Of a DNA stretch of 51,954 nt, positions 18,441 to 27,149 are shown one piece after another. The notes below the pieces were generated by a model that was not told where the DNA came from, searched no databases, and saw only the letters and a list, made by a program, of their open reading frames with translations. The first letter of the stretch is position 1. Every line of letters begins with the position of its first letter. The stretch lies in NCBI GenBank assembly GCA_027308685.1, contig DAIDEE010000027.1, positions 1-51,954 of the forward strand, read 5' to 3'. This stretch comes from Acidocella sp. Its GTDB lineage: Bacteria > Pseudomonadota > Alphaproteobacteria > Acetobacterales > Acetobacteraceae. Both the position numbers and the translations under genes were made by a program.

Positions 18441-19111
18441 GCCCCGCGCAGCAATCTGCCCGCGAGCGCATGTTGGAAAGTTTTCGTCAACGCAATCCTG
18501 ATGCGATTGCCCATATGGCGAGACGCACCCGGACGGTGACTATTTTCAAAGCGGTTTTGCCGATTGCAGCCGCATTGCTCCTCATTGCTTTAGCGATTGC
18601 GCCAAGCCTCAAGACCGGTCCCGGCGCAGACCGGGTTACTTATAAAGTCCAACAAACCTCGCAAGCCTCGGGGTCGGATATGTCGGACCCGAAATATCAC
18701 GGCCTTGACCAGCATGGCCAGCCTTTCACGGTGACGGCCGATGCCGCGCATGACCAAGGTACCGACGATGTGGCGCTAGCCAAGCCGCAAGGCGATATAA
18801 CGCTAACATCCGGAGCCTGGCTGATGTTGAAGTCGGATACCGGTTTATTCAATCAAAAGCTTCAGACCCTAGGGCTGAAAGGGAATGTGACCTTGTATCG
18901 TAACGACGGCACCACGATGACAGCCCCAGATGCCAATATAAATCTCAAGCGTGGCGACGCCAGCAGCACATCGCCCGTACAGGCTCAGGGCCCGTTCGGC
19001 ACCTTGAATGCCGCCGGCGGCTTTAGTCTGACCGAACGCGGCGCGGATGTGATGTTCAACGGCCCTTCTGAGCTTGATTTAAACGCGGCCAGCGGTACGC
19101 CTGGCCCATGA
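18437..19111 (+). CDS. lptC: LPS export ABC transporter periplasmic protein LptC
   Basis: LptC is the bitopic inner-membrane protein that passes LPS from LptB2FG to LptA. This 224-residue protein has a cytoplasmic basic start, one transmembrane helix at about residues 34-56 (IFKAVLPIAAALLLIALAIAP) and a periplasmic beta-jellyroll domain. Sequence conservation is low in this family, so the call leans on position: start overlapping kdsD (ATGA) and stop overlapping the LptA gene (ATGA), with lptB following. Confidence 0.85.
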   Translation: MSPAQQSARERMLESFRQRNPDAIAHMARRTRTVTIFKAVLPIAAALLLIALAIAPSLKTGPGADRVTYKVQQTSQASGSDMSDPKYHGLDQHGQPFTVTADAAHDQGTDDVALAKPQGDITLTSGAWLMLKSDTGLFNQKLQTLGLKGNVTLYRNDGTTMTAPDANINLKRGDASSTSPVQAQGPFGTLNAAGGFSLTERGADVMFNGPSELDLNAASGTPGP

Positions 19112-20055
19112 AGTTTTGGTTGATAGGTTTTTCGTTGCTGGCGATCGCCGCGGCGCATGCTCAGGGTCAAGCCACGAATTCTGCGACCTCTGGTACGCCA
19201 GCGCCCATCCAGATTACCGCCAAACAAGGTATTGAATGGCGCCAGAGCGACCAGGAAGTGATTGCAACCGGGAGCGCACAGGCGGTGCGCGGGGATGTTA
19301 CGGTACGTGCGGACCGGTTGATCGCGCATTATCGGAAAAAAGCCTCGCCGAACGGGACAACGGCTGACCCAAGCGCAAAGCCTGCGTCACCGGCTGCTGC
19401 CATCGACCCTGAATCGGTTTTGAATAATGGTAACTCCGAGATTTATGAGATCGAAGCGGTGGGCAACGTTCATATCTCCACCCCGACCGACAATGCCTAT
19501 GGCGACCATGCCGTTTATAACATGGATGACGCCGTGCTGGTGCTGACTGGCCAGCATTTGAAGCTCACCACCCAACATGACGTTATAACAGCGCAGGATT
19601 CAATCGAATATTATTCGGTCAAGCGGCAAGCGATTGCACGGGGTCATGCGCTGATCGTGGCGGACGATGGCCGCACGATTGCCGCTGATACCATCATAGG
19701 CTACCTCGCGCCGCCGCCCTCTTCAGGCAAAGCCTCAGCGGTATCGGCCACCAAACCAGCGAGCAGCCCCGACATGCTGGGGCAGGCCGGCAAATTGCAA
19801 AAGGTTGATGCGATCGGCCATGTTGTCATCCACACGCCCAACCAAACTGCCACCGGCAATTCTGGCGTTTATCTGCCCGGCCCCGATGTGGCGCGCCTCG
19901 GCGGCAATGTGCATATCATTAGCGGACCTAACCAGTTAAATGGCAGCGACGCACTGGTGAATATGCGAACCGGCGTGGCAACGTTATTGGCAGCTCCAGG
20001 TGGTCAGGTAGCCGGCACCGTAACACCTAACAGCGCACCGCTGGCACCCAAGTGA
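19108..20055 (+). CDS. lptA: LptA/OstA-family LPS transport protein
   Basis: LptA forms the periplasmic bridge that carries LPS to LptD. A signal peptide is visible (MKFWLIGFSLLAIAAAHAQG, cleavage near AHA-QG). The body has the OstA beta-strand pattern (ITAKQGIEWRQSDQEVIATG, AVRGDVTVRADRLIAHY, EAVGNVHISTP). At 315 residues it is much longer than E. coli LptA (185). Part of the excess is a Pro/Ala/Ser-rich insert near residues 205-230 that precedes a second strand block. It is coupled to lptC and lptB by overlapping stop and start codons. Confidence 0.87.
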   Translation: MKFWLIGFSLLAIAAAHAQGQATNSATSGTPAPIQITAKQGIEWRQSDQEVIATGSAQAVRGDVTVRADRLIAHYRKKASPNGTTADPSAKPASPAAAIDPESVLNNGNSEIYEIEAVGNVHISTPTDNAYGDHAVYNMDDAVLVLTGQHLKLTTQHDVITAQDSIEYYSVKRQAIARGHALIVADDGRTIAADTIIGYLAPPPSSGKASAVSATKPASSPDMLGQAGKLQKVDAIGHVVIHTPNQTATGNSGVYLPGPDVARLGGNVHIISGPNQLNGSDALVNMRTGVATLLAAPGGQVAGTVTPNSAPLAPK

Positions 20056-20804
20056 GCGAAGCTTTCAAAATTATCCATTCACAAGGTGGTCTGGTTGCCC
20101 GCGGGCTTGGTAAGCAATTCAAAAAACGGCCGGTTGTCCGCAATGTTTCCATTTCGGTAAGGCGGGGCGAGGCGGTGGGGCTGTTGGGGCCAAATGGCGC
20201 CGGCAAAACCACAACATTTTACATGATCGTTGGGCTGATTCAACCCGATAGCGGCACCATCACGTTGGACGGGGCGGAAATATCTGGTCTGCCCATGTAT
20301 CGCCGGGCCAGATTAGGCATAGGCTATTTACCACAGGAAGCGAGCGTGTTCCGTGGTTTAACGGTTGAGCAGAACATCATGGCGGCGCTCGATGTCGTAG
20401 AGTCCGACCGGGACCGGCGCGAGGCGATGCTGGACGCGCTGCTGGCTGAGTTTGGCATCTCCCATTTGCGCCGCACACCGGCGCTGGCACTTTCTGGTGG
20501 TGAGCGTCGGCGGGTGGAGATTGCCAGAGCACTGGCGACCGGCCCGAACTATATCCTGCTGGACGAACCCTTGGCCGGCATCGACCCGATTGCCGTTGGT
20601 GAAATCCGCGATCTGGTATCGCATTTGAAGCACCGTGGCCTGGGGGTTCTCATCACCGACCATAACGTGCGTGAGACACTGGAAATTATCGACAGGGCTT
20701 ACATCATGAACGATGGACAGGTGCTGATGGAGGGCGCTCCGGACGAGGTCGTTGCCCACAAAGACGTCCGTCGGGTTTATCTTGGTGAAAAATTCAGCCT
20801 CTGA
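20052..20804 (+). CDS. lptB: LPS export ABC transporter ATP-binding protein
   Basis: This 250-residue ABC ATPase powers LPS extraction by LptB2FGC. Walker A is GPNGAGKTT (residues 46-54), the Q-loop region is GYLPQEASVFRGL, the signature is LSGGERRRVEIARAL, Walker B is ILLDEPLAGIDP, and the switch His is in VLITDHNVRETLEI. The start is GTG, overlapping the LptA stop (GTGA). The LptF/LptG permease genes are not in the window, as is normal. Confidence 0.96.
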   Translation: MSEAFKIIHSQGGLVARGLGKQFKKRPVVRNVSISVRRGEAVGLLGPNGAGKTTTFYMIVGLIQPDSGTITLDGAEISGLPMYRRARLGIGYLPQEASVFRGLTVEQNIMAALDVVESDRDRREAMLDALLAEFGISHLRRTPALALSGGERRRVEIARALATGPNYILLDEPLAGIDPIAVGEIRDLVSHLKHRGLGVLITDHNVRETLEIIDRAYIMNDGQVLMEGAPDEVVAHKDVRRVYLGEKFSL

Positions 20805-20955
20805 TATTATATAGATAACGATAATATACAAAAACATACTGATATTAAAGCATTTTTTGCAAGAGCCTGCACCACTCATAAAATTTCTCTATTGACATGC
20901 ATGATTCGGGCCAAAAAACGTTGGTCATCCTGTAAAATTGCGTTACCAATGCGCC

Positions 20956-22449
20956 ATGTCTATTGGCCCCCGTCTCGATCTGCGGCAATCGCAGTCCTTG
21001 GTGATGACGCCGCAGTTGCGGCAAGCCATTCAACTTTTGCAATATTCCAATATTGAAGCCAGCCAGTTCATTGAAGACGAACTGCTAAAAAACCCCCTGC
21101 TGGCCCATGCCGATGTCAGTATCGACCCAGGCCCCACGCTGGAGCCTTCGGCAGCAATGACCCCGGCCCCTGAAACCACTGATACCGCCAGCTTTGCCGC
21201 CTCAGGTATGTTGCCGGGCGCTGGTGAGGCACCGCTCGATATCGACACTACCAACAGCTACGATGCCGGCACCAACTCAGACGGCGGTGGTATGTATAGT
21301 GGCGGCGGTGAGGATGATGACGGCTGGAGCCTGATCGACAGCCTCTCCGAGCGTAAACCTAATTTACGTGAGCAGCTTGAGCAGCAGGCGAGGCTGGCCT
21401 TCGGCACGCTGATGGAAAGGGTTATCGCCACCGCGCTGATCGCCCGGCTCGACGAGGCTGGCCGGTTGGCCGAACCGCCTGAGGCAATTGCTGTAACCCT
21501 GGGGGTTGAATTTGACCGCCTGGAAGCCGTCCGCGCCAAAATGCTGCGCTTTGAACCCACAGGCATATTTGCGAGAGATTTACGCGAATGTCTGGCGGTG
21601 CAGTTGCAGGAAAAAAACCGCTTTGACCCCGCCATGTCTGCCCTGCTCGAGCACCTGGAGTTGCTGGCGCGGCGCGATATGCGAGGGCTGATGGAACGCT
21701 GCGGCGTGGACGCGGCCGACCTGGCGGATATGATCGCCGAGCTGAAACGGCTCGACCCTAAGCCCGGCGCACAATACGACATCGAGCCCATCCGCCCGTT
21801 GATCCCTGACGTCCTCATGCGGCCGATGCCCGTGACTGCCAACGGAACAAGTGACTGGATGCTCGAGATCAACCCCGAAACCATGCCCCGCTTGCTGATC
21901 CGCCGCGGATTTCATGCTAAAATGGCAGCCTCGGCTTCACGCGAGACCAAGAACTTCCTCTCCGAGCAATTGCAGGGTGCCACCTGGCTGGTGAAGGCAT
22001 TAGAGTCTCGCGCCCAGACGATTTTAAGGGTCTCCGGTGAGATCGTGCGCCGCCAGGAGGGGTTTTTCCGGCATGGTATCAGCCACCTGCGTCCGCTAAC
22101 CCTGCGCGACATAGCAGCCGAGGTGGAGTTGCATGAGAGCACAGTCAGCCGGGTGACTTCAAACAAGTCGATCGCCACACCGCGCGGTATTTTCGAGATG
22201 AAATTTTTCTTTACCACCGCCATTGCCGGCGCCAATGGCGAAACCCATAGCGCGGAGACTGTCCGCCACCGGGTTCAGGCTCTGATTGCCGCCGAGGAAA
22301 CTCGGCTCATTCTGTCGGATGACGCGGTCGCGCAGATATTACAAAAAGAAGGCATAGACATAGCACGGCGTACCGTGGCCAAATACCGGGAGGCGCTACG
22401 CATTCCCGGTTCGGCGCAGCGCAAACGGGAAAAATTGTCGGCAGCGTAA
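20956..22449 (+). CDS. rpoN: RNA polymerase sigma-54 factor
   Basis: Sigma-54 directs RNA polymerase to -24/-12 promoters and needs AAA+ enhancer-binding activators. The 497-residue protein has region I (LRQSQSLVMTPQLRQAIQLL), an acidic, glycine-rich region II (about residues 60-120), the core-binding domain, the helix-turn-helix (LHESTVSRVTSNKSI) and the RpoN box ARRTVAKYRE near the C-terminus. A TTG at 20938 is in frame, but the ATG at 20956 begins right at MSIGPRLDLRQSQ, as in homologues. About 150 AT-rich bases separate it from lptB, so it may have its own promoter. Confidence 0.97.
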   Translation: MSIGPRLDLRQSQSLVMTPQLRQAIQLLQYSNIEASQFIEDELLKNPLLAHADVSIDPGPTLEPSAAMTPAPETTDTASFAASGMLPGAGEAPLDIDTTNSYDAGTNSDGGGMYSGGGEDDDGWSLIDSLSERKPNLREQLEQQARLAFGTLMERVIATALIARLDEAGRLAEPPEAIAVTLGVEFDRLEAVRAKMLRFEPTGIFARDLRECLAVQLQEKNRFDPAMSALLEHLELLARRDMRGLMERCGVDAADLADMIAELKRLDPKPGAQYDIEPIRPLIPDVLMRPMPVTANGTSDWMLEINPETMPRLLIRRGFHAKMAASASRETKNFLSEQLQGATWLVKALESRAQTILRVSGEIVRRQEGFFRHGISHLRPLTLRDIAAEVELHESTVSRVTSNKSIATPRGIFEMKFFFTTAIAGANGETHSAETVRHRVQALIAAEETRLILSDDAVAQILQKEGIDIARRTVAKYREALRIPGSAQRKREKLSAA

Positions 22450-22557
22450 TTCACGCCGGCTTTACCCCGGGCTGTCAGGCTTAAACCTCGCAAGGGGTGT
22501 TAAAACCAAAACGGCATAATTTAGCCGGAACTTGCAGACCAAAAGGAGTAAGAAAAA

Positions 22558-23154
22558 ATGCAGCTCACGGTTTCTGGTAAACAAGTGGAATTGTCCGACG
22601 CCCTACGGGTTCATGTTTCGGACCATTTGGATGTCATCACCAACAAATATTTTGACCACGCGCTGCAAGCCAACGTCACCTTCAGCAAGGCCCGAAGCTT
22701 TTTCACCTGCGATATAAACGTGCACGCCGGTCGCGGCGTGACGGTGCGCGGTGAAGGTGAGGCCGGTGATGCGCGGGCGGCATTCGACGATGCGGCGGAA
22801 CATATAGCCAAACGGTTGCGGCGTTACCGCCGACGGGTGAATGACCATGCCCGTGATGTGTCGCCGCCGGTGCGGCAGGAGCCCGGTAAACAATATATTC
22901 TCCGCGATGAAGAACCCGATATTGAACCGGTGAAAACGGCAAACGGCCATGCGGCAGAGCCTGACATGCTACATGCCACGATCATCGCGGAGTCCGATAC
23001 CTTGATTGAAACGCTCACCGTGCGCGATGCCGTGATGCGGCTGGATTTGGCGTTTCAACAGGTGATGATGTTCCGCAATGAAAAGAACAACCAATTAAAC
23101 GTCATCTATCGCCGTCCTGATGGTCATATCGGCTGGATCGATCCGGTTTCTTAA
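22558..23154 (+). CDS. hpf: Ribosome hibernation-promoting factor, long form
   Basis: Long HPF dimerises 70S ribosomes into inactive 100S particles in stationary phase. The N-terminal S30AE domain (residues 1-~105) starts MQLTVSGKQVELSDALRVHV, and a linker leads to the C-terminal dimerisation domain (DAVMRLDLAFQQVMMFRNE, YRRPDGHIGWIDP; residues ~145-198). A strong AAGGAG lies about eight bases before the ATG. rpoN-hpf order is conserved in proteobacteria; ptsN normally follows but is absent here. The TAA stop shares TTAA with the stop of the convergent next gene. Confidence 0.95.
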   Translation: MQLTVSGKQVELSDALRVHVSDHLDVITNKYFDHALQANVTFSKARSFFTCDINVHAGRGVTVRGEGEAGDARAAFDDAAEHIAKRLRRYRRRVNDHARDVSPPVRQEPGKQYILRDEEPDIEPVKTANGHAAEPDMLHATIIAESDTLIETLTVRDAVMRLDLAFQQVMMFRNEKNNQLNVIYRRPDGHIGWIDPVS

Positions 23155-26039
23155 ACCAGGCGTGAGAGCCTCACTGTTGAAGCGAGCTTCTGACGTGCAC
23201 GGGCGCGTTCACGCAGTGAGGCGACCACCGGGCCGGTTTCGGCAAAAGTCCCGCAGGAATTTTGTTCCCGGAGGGCTTGGGCAAAATCGGGGTGCAATTG
23301 CAAAGCACCTCCGCCATTCTCGAAGCAATCACGATTGCCGGTGTCGAGATAACTTTCAGCCGGCAGATGCTCCGCAAATAGTACGGCGTGCTGATCAAGC
23401 TCGACATGGTAATAGGTGACGTGGCTTCGATGAAGTTGGACTATATTCGAACCATTCACCAAGGCCTTGGCCGGGATTAAAAAACCACCGTGATAAATGG
23501 CGTGGTCGGGCGAGAGCCATAAATCCCGGCACGGAATACCATCTGCCAGCGCCCCCGCGTGAATGCAGATAGGATTTACTTTGTCCGGGCAGGCATGGCG
23601 AGACATATCCAAACGCCGGTAGCCAATCCAGCGGACCGGCAGAGCGTCGCCGTTCAGGGTAATCACCTCATCACCGATATTTAAATTTTCAACGGCAATC
23701 TCGCCACGCACCGTGAGAATGCGGGTGCCCGCGCAGAAACAGGCGTTGCTGGTGAGTACGGTGCCACCCCCGCTCCCAGGAGCAAAACTAAGCGAGGTCA
23801 GGCTCTGGCCAGTGATATCTAATTTTGCCAGCGTGCTGCCAGAGGCATTTTCGAGCAAAACAGTGGCACCCGAAACATGGATGGAACTGACCGCGCTGGC
23901 AGCCAGCCCGGTGAGATCGATGGTGTCGCCGGACAGGAAATTACTGATGGTCGCATTCAACCCTGATTGCAGCGTCGCGCTCGCCGTGGTGCTCAGGATC
24001 AATGTACTGCTGGTACCACCGAAATCGATAATGTCAGATGCCAGCGAACCAGCCACTAAAAATTCGCTCTGCGGCCCGATCATCACCGTGCCAGCCGCAC
24101 TGCCGCTCATCAAAGCGCCGAAATCCAGCAAAGTACCAAGCACATCGATACTGGCGTTACCGACTCCAACAGTACCTGTGGCGAGCGTATCGGCGGATTG
24201 AATGGTGAGCGCGGGGACCGCGCCGGTGAAAGTGCCACCATCGACAATAAGTGAGGCGATCGTATCAGTGACGATATTATCGATCACCGCATAAGTGCCG
24301 GTGAACAGGCCTAGACCATCGGTGATCTGCACCGCACTGGTGCTGCCAGGTAACGCATTATCCGACCAGTTCGCTGCCAATGACCATAGGTCCGTGCCGC
24401 CCTGCGCGGTCCAGATCGGCGTACTAGCGGCGGTAATGGCCACTGCCACAGCCGTATTCGCCTGAATCAGCCCGGCCCCACCATTGATGGTACTGGCAGT
24501 GGAAATGGCCGAGCGTTCCAGCACGTAGGTCATTTGGGTAGTTAGCAACCGGGGGTCAGCTTGCAGCACCAATAATGAGACGGCTGCGGCGTTGGGTGCT
24601 GCGGCTGAGGTGCCAAAGAAATTTGTGAACACAGTCGTGGCCGAGCCATCAGGGGCAGCAAACGCCGGCGCATGATCAACCACCGGTGTCGCCAGCAACG
24701 TGCCCCCCGCATTCAGGTAGGTCTGGCCGGTCCCATAGCTGCTGAAGGTTTGCACCACTGGCGTCGTGACCCCTTGGGAGGGTGTTTGACCTACGGCCAC
24801 CGCTGCTACCGCATTGGCTCCAACCGCCAATGCATGACCAAAGACCGCACCGGAGCCAACCCCAGCTCCCGAGCCAGTGAAAGTCGCTGTGCTATCCTGC
24901 AAAAAAATAAACTTGAACTCGCCCGGTGTAATTGCAGCACCGCCTACAAGCTGCGAATTTGTTTCATAGAATGCCAGATAATAGGTGCCAGCACTCAACG
25001 TTTCAGTGGTCTGCACACTCAGCACCGGGTCGGATGTGAGGCCGCCGGTGGTGAAATTATCCACCAAAGTGTAGCCCGTAGAGGCACTATAGCTGAACAG
25101 TCCTGCGCCCAGGTCGTACCCGTTGGAGCCAAAAGGCTGGGTCCATTCCATCGTAAAGTCGAGCTTGGCATTGGTTTTCAACGACACCGCCTCGTAAGGT
25201 GAGCCGTTCTGGACATTATTAGTCATCACCGTGCCGATACCGGGCAGGTTGAACCCGCCGGTGATGGGACTGAATGCAGCTTCATAGTAATTATTCGACC
25301 CGTTACCGGCGGCAGTGAAATAATTCACACCACTGGCGACGACATTCTCAATGGCCTGCGTGATCGTACCGGTATTCTGATAAAATGGCTCGTTGCTCCA
25401 CGAGACGTCATCAACGATAACGTTGCAGCCGAGTGAGCCGAGCGTGGTGATGCCGTTGGCGAAATCGCTCGGGCTATTCGTCGCGGTATAAAAATAAATC
25501 TGCGCGGCGGGAGCAATGGCGTGAACCAACTCCGCCATCGCCATCCCCTCATCCCGGCCGGTGGCACCCTCGGAAATGATATGGATCATACTGGCGGCCG
25601 GCAGATAACCGCCGTTGATCGCAGCCTGTTCACCGCCCAGCAAGTTGAAACTATCGGATAAAATACCGATCTTCAGGCCAGCGCCGTTGAGTGCGCCGCC
25701 AGTTGCAGCCGAAAATTCACTCACCGCCGCAGGAACCTCCAGCGCTGTGGCTGACGATTGATAGCCGTAGCCGTAATAGGCGCTTACTGCCCCGGCCACG
25801 AGCGCGTGGGCGCCATGCGGCGGAAGTGGCGACAAAACCTGCGGCAAGACAACACCGAGGTCCAGTGCGGCAGCGTGATTGAAGTTCGCGCTTGTGTCGA
25901 ACCCAACGTGCAACGAGCCTGATATTGACAGAGTTTGCCTGATTTCGCTGTGTGTCAGATTTTCAAACACCGCGTTAATAGCCGAAACTTGCCCGGCCTG
26001 CCCTGCAGGTGTGATCGTTTTTATTTTAGGTGGCCGCAT
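23151..26039 (-). CDS. Subtilase-like protein with C-terminal Hint domain
   Basis: This 962-residue protein lacks an obvious N-terminal signal. Residues ~120-500 look like an S8/S53-type serine-protease fold: GLKIGILSDS (Asp129), a DEGMAMAELVHAIAP helix (163-177) where HGTH would be expected, VIVDDVSW (~207-214), the oxyanion-type AAGN (243-246), and FFGTSAAAPN with candidate nucleophile Ser478. Residues ~540-765 form a beta-rich, Ala/Ser/Thr-rich repeat region like secreted adhesins. Residues 767-~910 are a Hint_2 domain starting CFCAGTRI and including LWLSPDHAIYHGGFLIPA; such domains can self-cleave. Secretion, perhaps by a type I system, is inferred. GGAG lies six bases before the ATG. Confidence 0.8.
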   Translation of the reverse strand: MRPPKIKTITPAGQAGQVSAINAVFENLTHSEIRQTLSISGSLHVGFDTSANFNHAAALDLGVVLPQVLSPLPPHGAHALVAGAVSAYYGYGYQSSATALEVPAAVSEFSAATGGALNGAGLKIGILSDSFNLLGGEQAAINGGYLPAASMIHIISEGATGRDEGMAMAELVHAIAPAAQIYFYTATNSPSDFANGITTLGSLGCNVIVDDVSWSNEPFYQNTGTITQAIENVVASGVNYFTAAGNGSNNYYEAAFSPITGGFNLPGIGTVMTNNVQNGSPYEAVSLKTNAKLDFTMEWTQPFGSNGYDLGAGLFSYSASTGYTLVDNFTTGGLTSDPVLSVQTTETLSAGTYYLAFYETNSQLVGGAAITPGEFKFIFLQDSTATFTGSGAGVGSGAVFGHALAVGANAVAAVAVGQTPSQGVTTPVVQTFSSYGTGQTYLNAGGTLLATPVVDHAPAFAAPDGSATTVFTNFFGTSAAAPNAAAVSLLVLQADPRLLTTQMTYVLERSAISTASTINGGAGLIQANTAVAVAITAASTPIWTAQGGTDLWSLAANWSDNALPGSTSAVQITDGLGLFTGTYAVIDNIVTDTIASLIVDGGTFTGAVPALTIQSADTLATGTVGVGNASIDVLGTLLDFGALMSGSAAGTVMIGPQSEFLVAGSLASDIIDFGGTSSTLILSTTASATLQSGLNATISNFLSGDTIDLTGLAASAVSSIHVSGATVLLENASGSTLAKLDITGQSLTSLSFAPGSGGGTVLTSNACFCAGTRILTVRGEIAVENLNIGDEVITLNGDALPVRWIGYRRLDMSRHACPDKVNPICIHAGALADGIPCRDLWLSPDHAIYHGGFLIPAKALVNGSNIVQLHRSHVTYYHVELDQHAVLFAEHLPAESYLDTGNRDCFENGGGALQLHPDFAQALREQNSCGTFAETGPVVASLRERARARQKLASTVRLSRLV

Positions 26040-26048
26040 TCAGGTCTC

Positions 26049-26073
26049 CACGTGTAAAAATTTGTAACACGTG
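26049..26073 (-). promoter_or_regulatory. Inverted repeat with CACGTG arms in the 5' leader
   Basis: Two 7-base arms (CACGTGT and ACACGTG) flank an 11-base AT-rich centre. On the coding strand the second arm touches the GGAG ribosome binding site of the subtilase-Hint gene (CACGTGGAG). It could be a transcription-factor operator or an mRNA hairpin that occludes the site. Confidence 0.55.
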
Positions 26074-26165
26074 AAAACACCCCTATGAAAGTCAAACCTA
26101 ATTCGTTTGCGTTGCCAAGACCGTGATTTTTATTTAAAAAATTTTAATTTTATTATTACAGTATC

Positions 26166-27119
26166 TTATTTGCAGAGCGATTCTTTCGCCGCTGCATATT
26201 CACGCGTCAGTTTAGCCACAAATTCGGCAGTGCTCATGACAGATTTAATCGCGCCGATGCCTTGGCCCGAACCCCAAATATCTTTCCAGGCTTTGGTGCT
26301 GCCTTCATGGAAGTTCATCGTGGAAAGGTCGCCCTCTGGTAGATGATCCGGGTCCAGACCGGCGGCCCGGATGCTGGGTTTGAGGTAGTTGCCGTGGACC
26401 CCGGTGAAAAGGTTAGAATAGACAATATCGTTGGCGTAGCCATCAACGATGGCTTGCTTATAGGCCGCTGAAGCATTGGCTTCCTCGGTCGCAATGAAAG
26501 CCGAGCCGATATACGCGAGGTCAGCGCCGCACGCCTGGGCAGCCAGCACCGCCCCGCCATTGGCGATTGCGCCCGAGAGCGCGATCGGGCCGTCGAACCA
26601 TTCACGGATTTCCTGCACCAGAGCGAAAGGCGAAATTACGCCGGCGTGCCCCCCTGCCCCAGCCGCCACGGCAATCAGACCATCAGCGCCTTTCTCGATA
26701 GCCTTTTTGGCGAATTCGTTACTGATAATGTCGTGCAGCACGATGCCGCCGTAGGAGTGCACGGCATCGTAAACATCCGAGCGAGCACCCAGCGACGTAA
26801 TCACGATCGGAGCCTTGTATTTCACACAAAGTTCAACATCGTGTTGTAGTCGTGCATTCGAGCGATGCACGATCTGGTTGACCGCATAAGGCGCCGCCGG
26901 CTGACCTGGGTGAACGGCATCCCAGGCGGCAAGAGTTTCAGTGATTTTGATGAACCAGTCCTCCAGTTTCTCCTGCGGACGGGCATTCAGAGCCGGGAAC
27001 GACCCCACCACCCCGGCGGTGCATTGGGCGACCACAAGTTCGGGGTTGGAAATAATGAACAGAGGCGAGCCGATGACCGGCACGCTAAGACGGCCATTAA
27101 GCACTTGGGGGAGAGACAT
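26166..27119 (-). CDS. Nitronate monooxygenase
   Basis: This 317-residue FMN-dependent TIM-barrel enzyme oxidises alkyl nitronates such as propionate 3-nitronate to the carbonyl compound and nitrite. The start MSLPQVLNGRLSVPVIGSPL, the AGAGGHAG phosphate/FMN loop (~residues 150-160), SGAIANGGAVLAAQACGADLAYIGSAF and the FMN-binding C-terminal strands match the NMO/2-nitropropane dioxygenase family. It is on the same strand as mbfA with a 30-base gap, so the two may form a transcription unit. The physiological substrate is unknown; detoxification is the usual view. Confidence 0.9.
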   Translation of the reverse strand: MSLPQVLNGRLSVPVIGSPLFIISNPELVVAQCTAGVVGSFPALNARPQEKLEDWFIKITETLAAWDAVHPGQPAAPYAVNQIVHRSNARLQHDVELCVKYKAPIVITSLGARSDVYDAVHSYGGIVLHDIISNEFAKKAIEKGADGLIAVAAGAGGHAGVISPFALVQEIREWFDGPIALSGAIANGGAVLAAQACGADLAYIGSAFIATEEANASAAYKQAIVDGYANDIVYSNLFTGVHGNYLKPSIRAAGLDPDHLPEGDLSTMNFHEGSTKAWKDIWGSGQGIGAIKSVMSTAEFVAKLTREYAAAKESLCK

Positions 27120-27149
27120 GATTGTTCCTTGGTTAACGTTACCTATACG

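Noticed and set aside
20892-20938. TTGACA as -35 of an rpoN promoter
   Set aside because: No acceptable -10 at 16-18 bases; the TAAAAT found is 35 bases away.
21258-21884. 208-residue minus-strand ORF
   Set aside because: Antisense to rpoN, Ser/Arg-rich, no motif.
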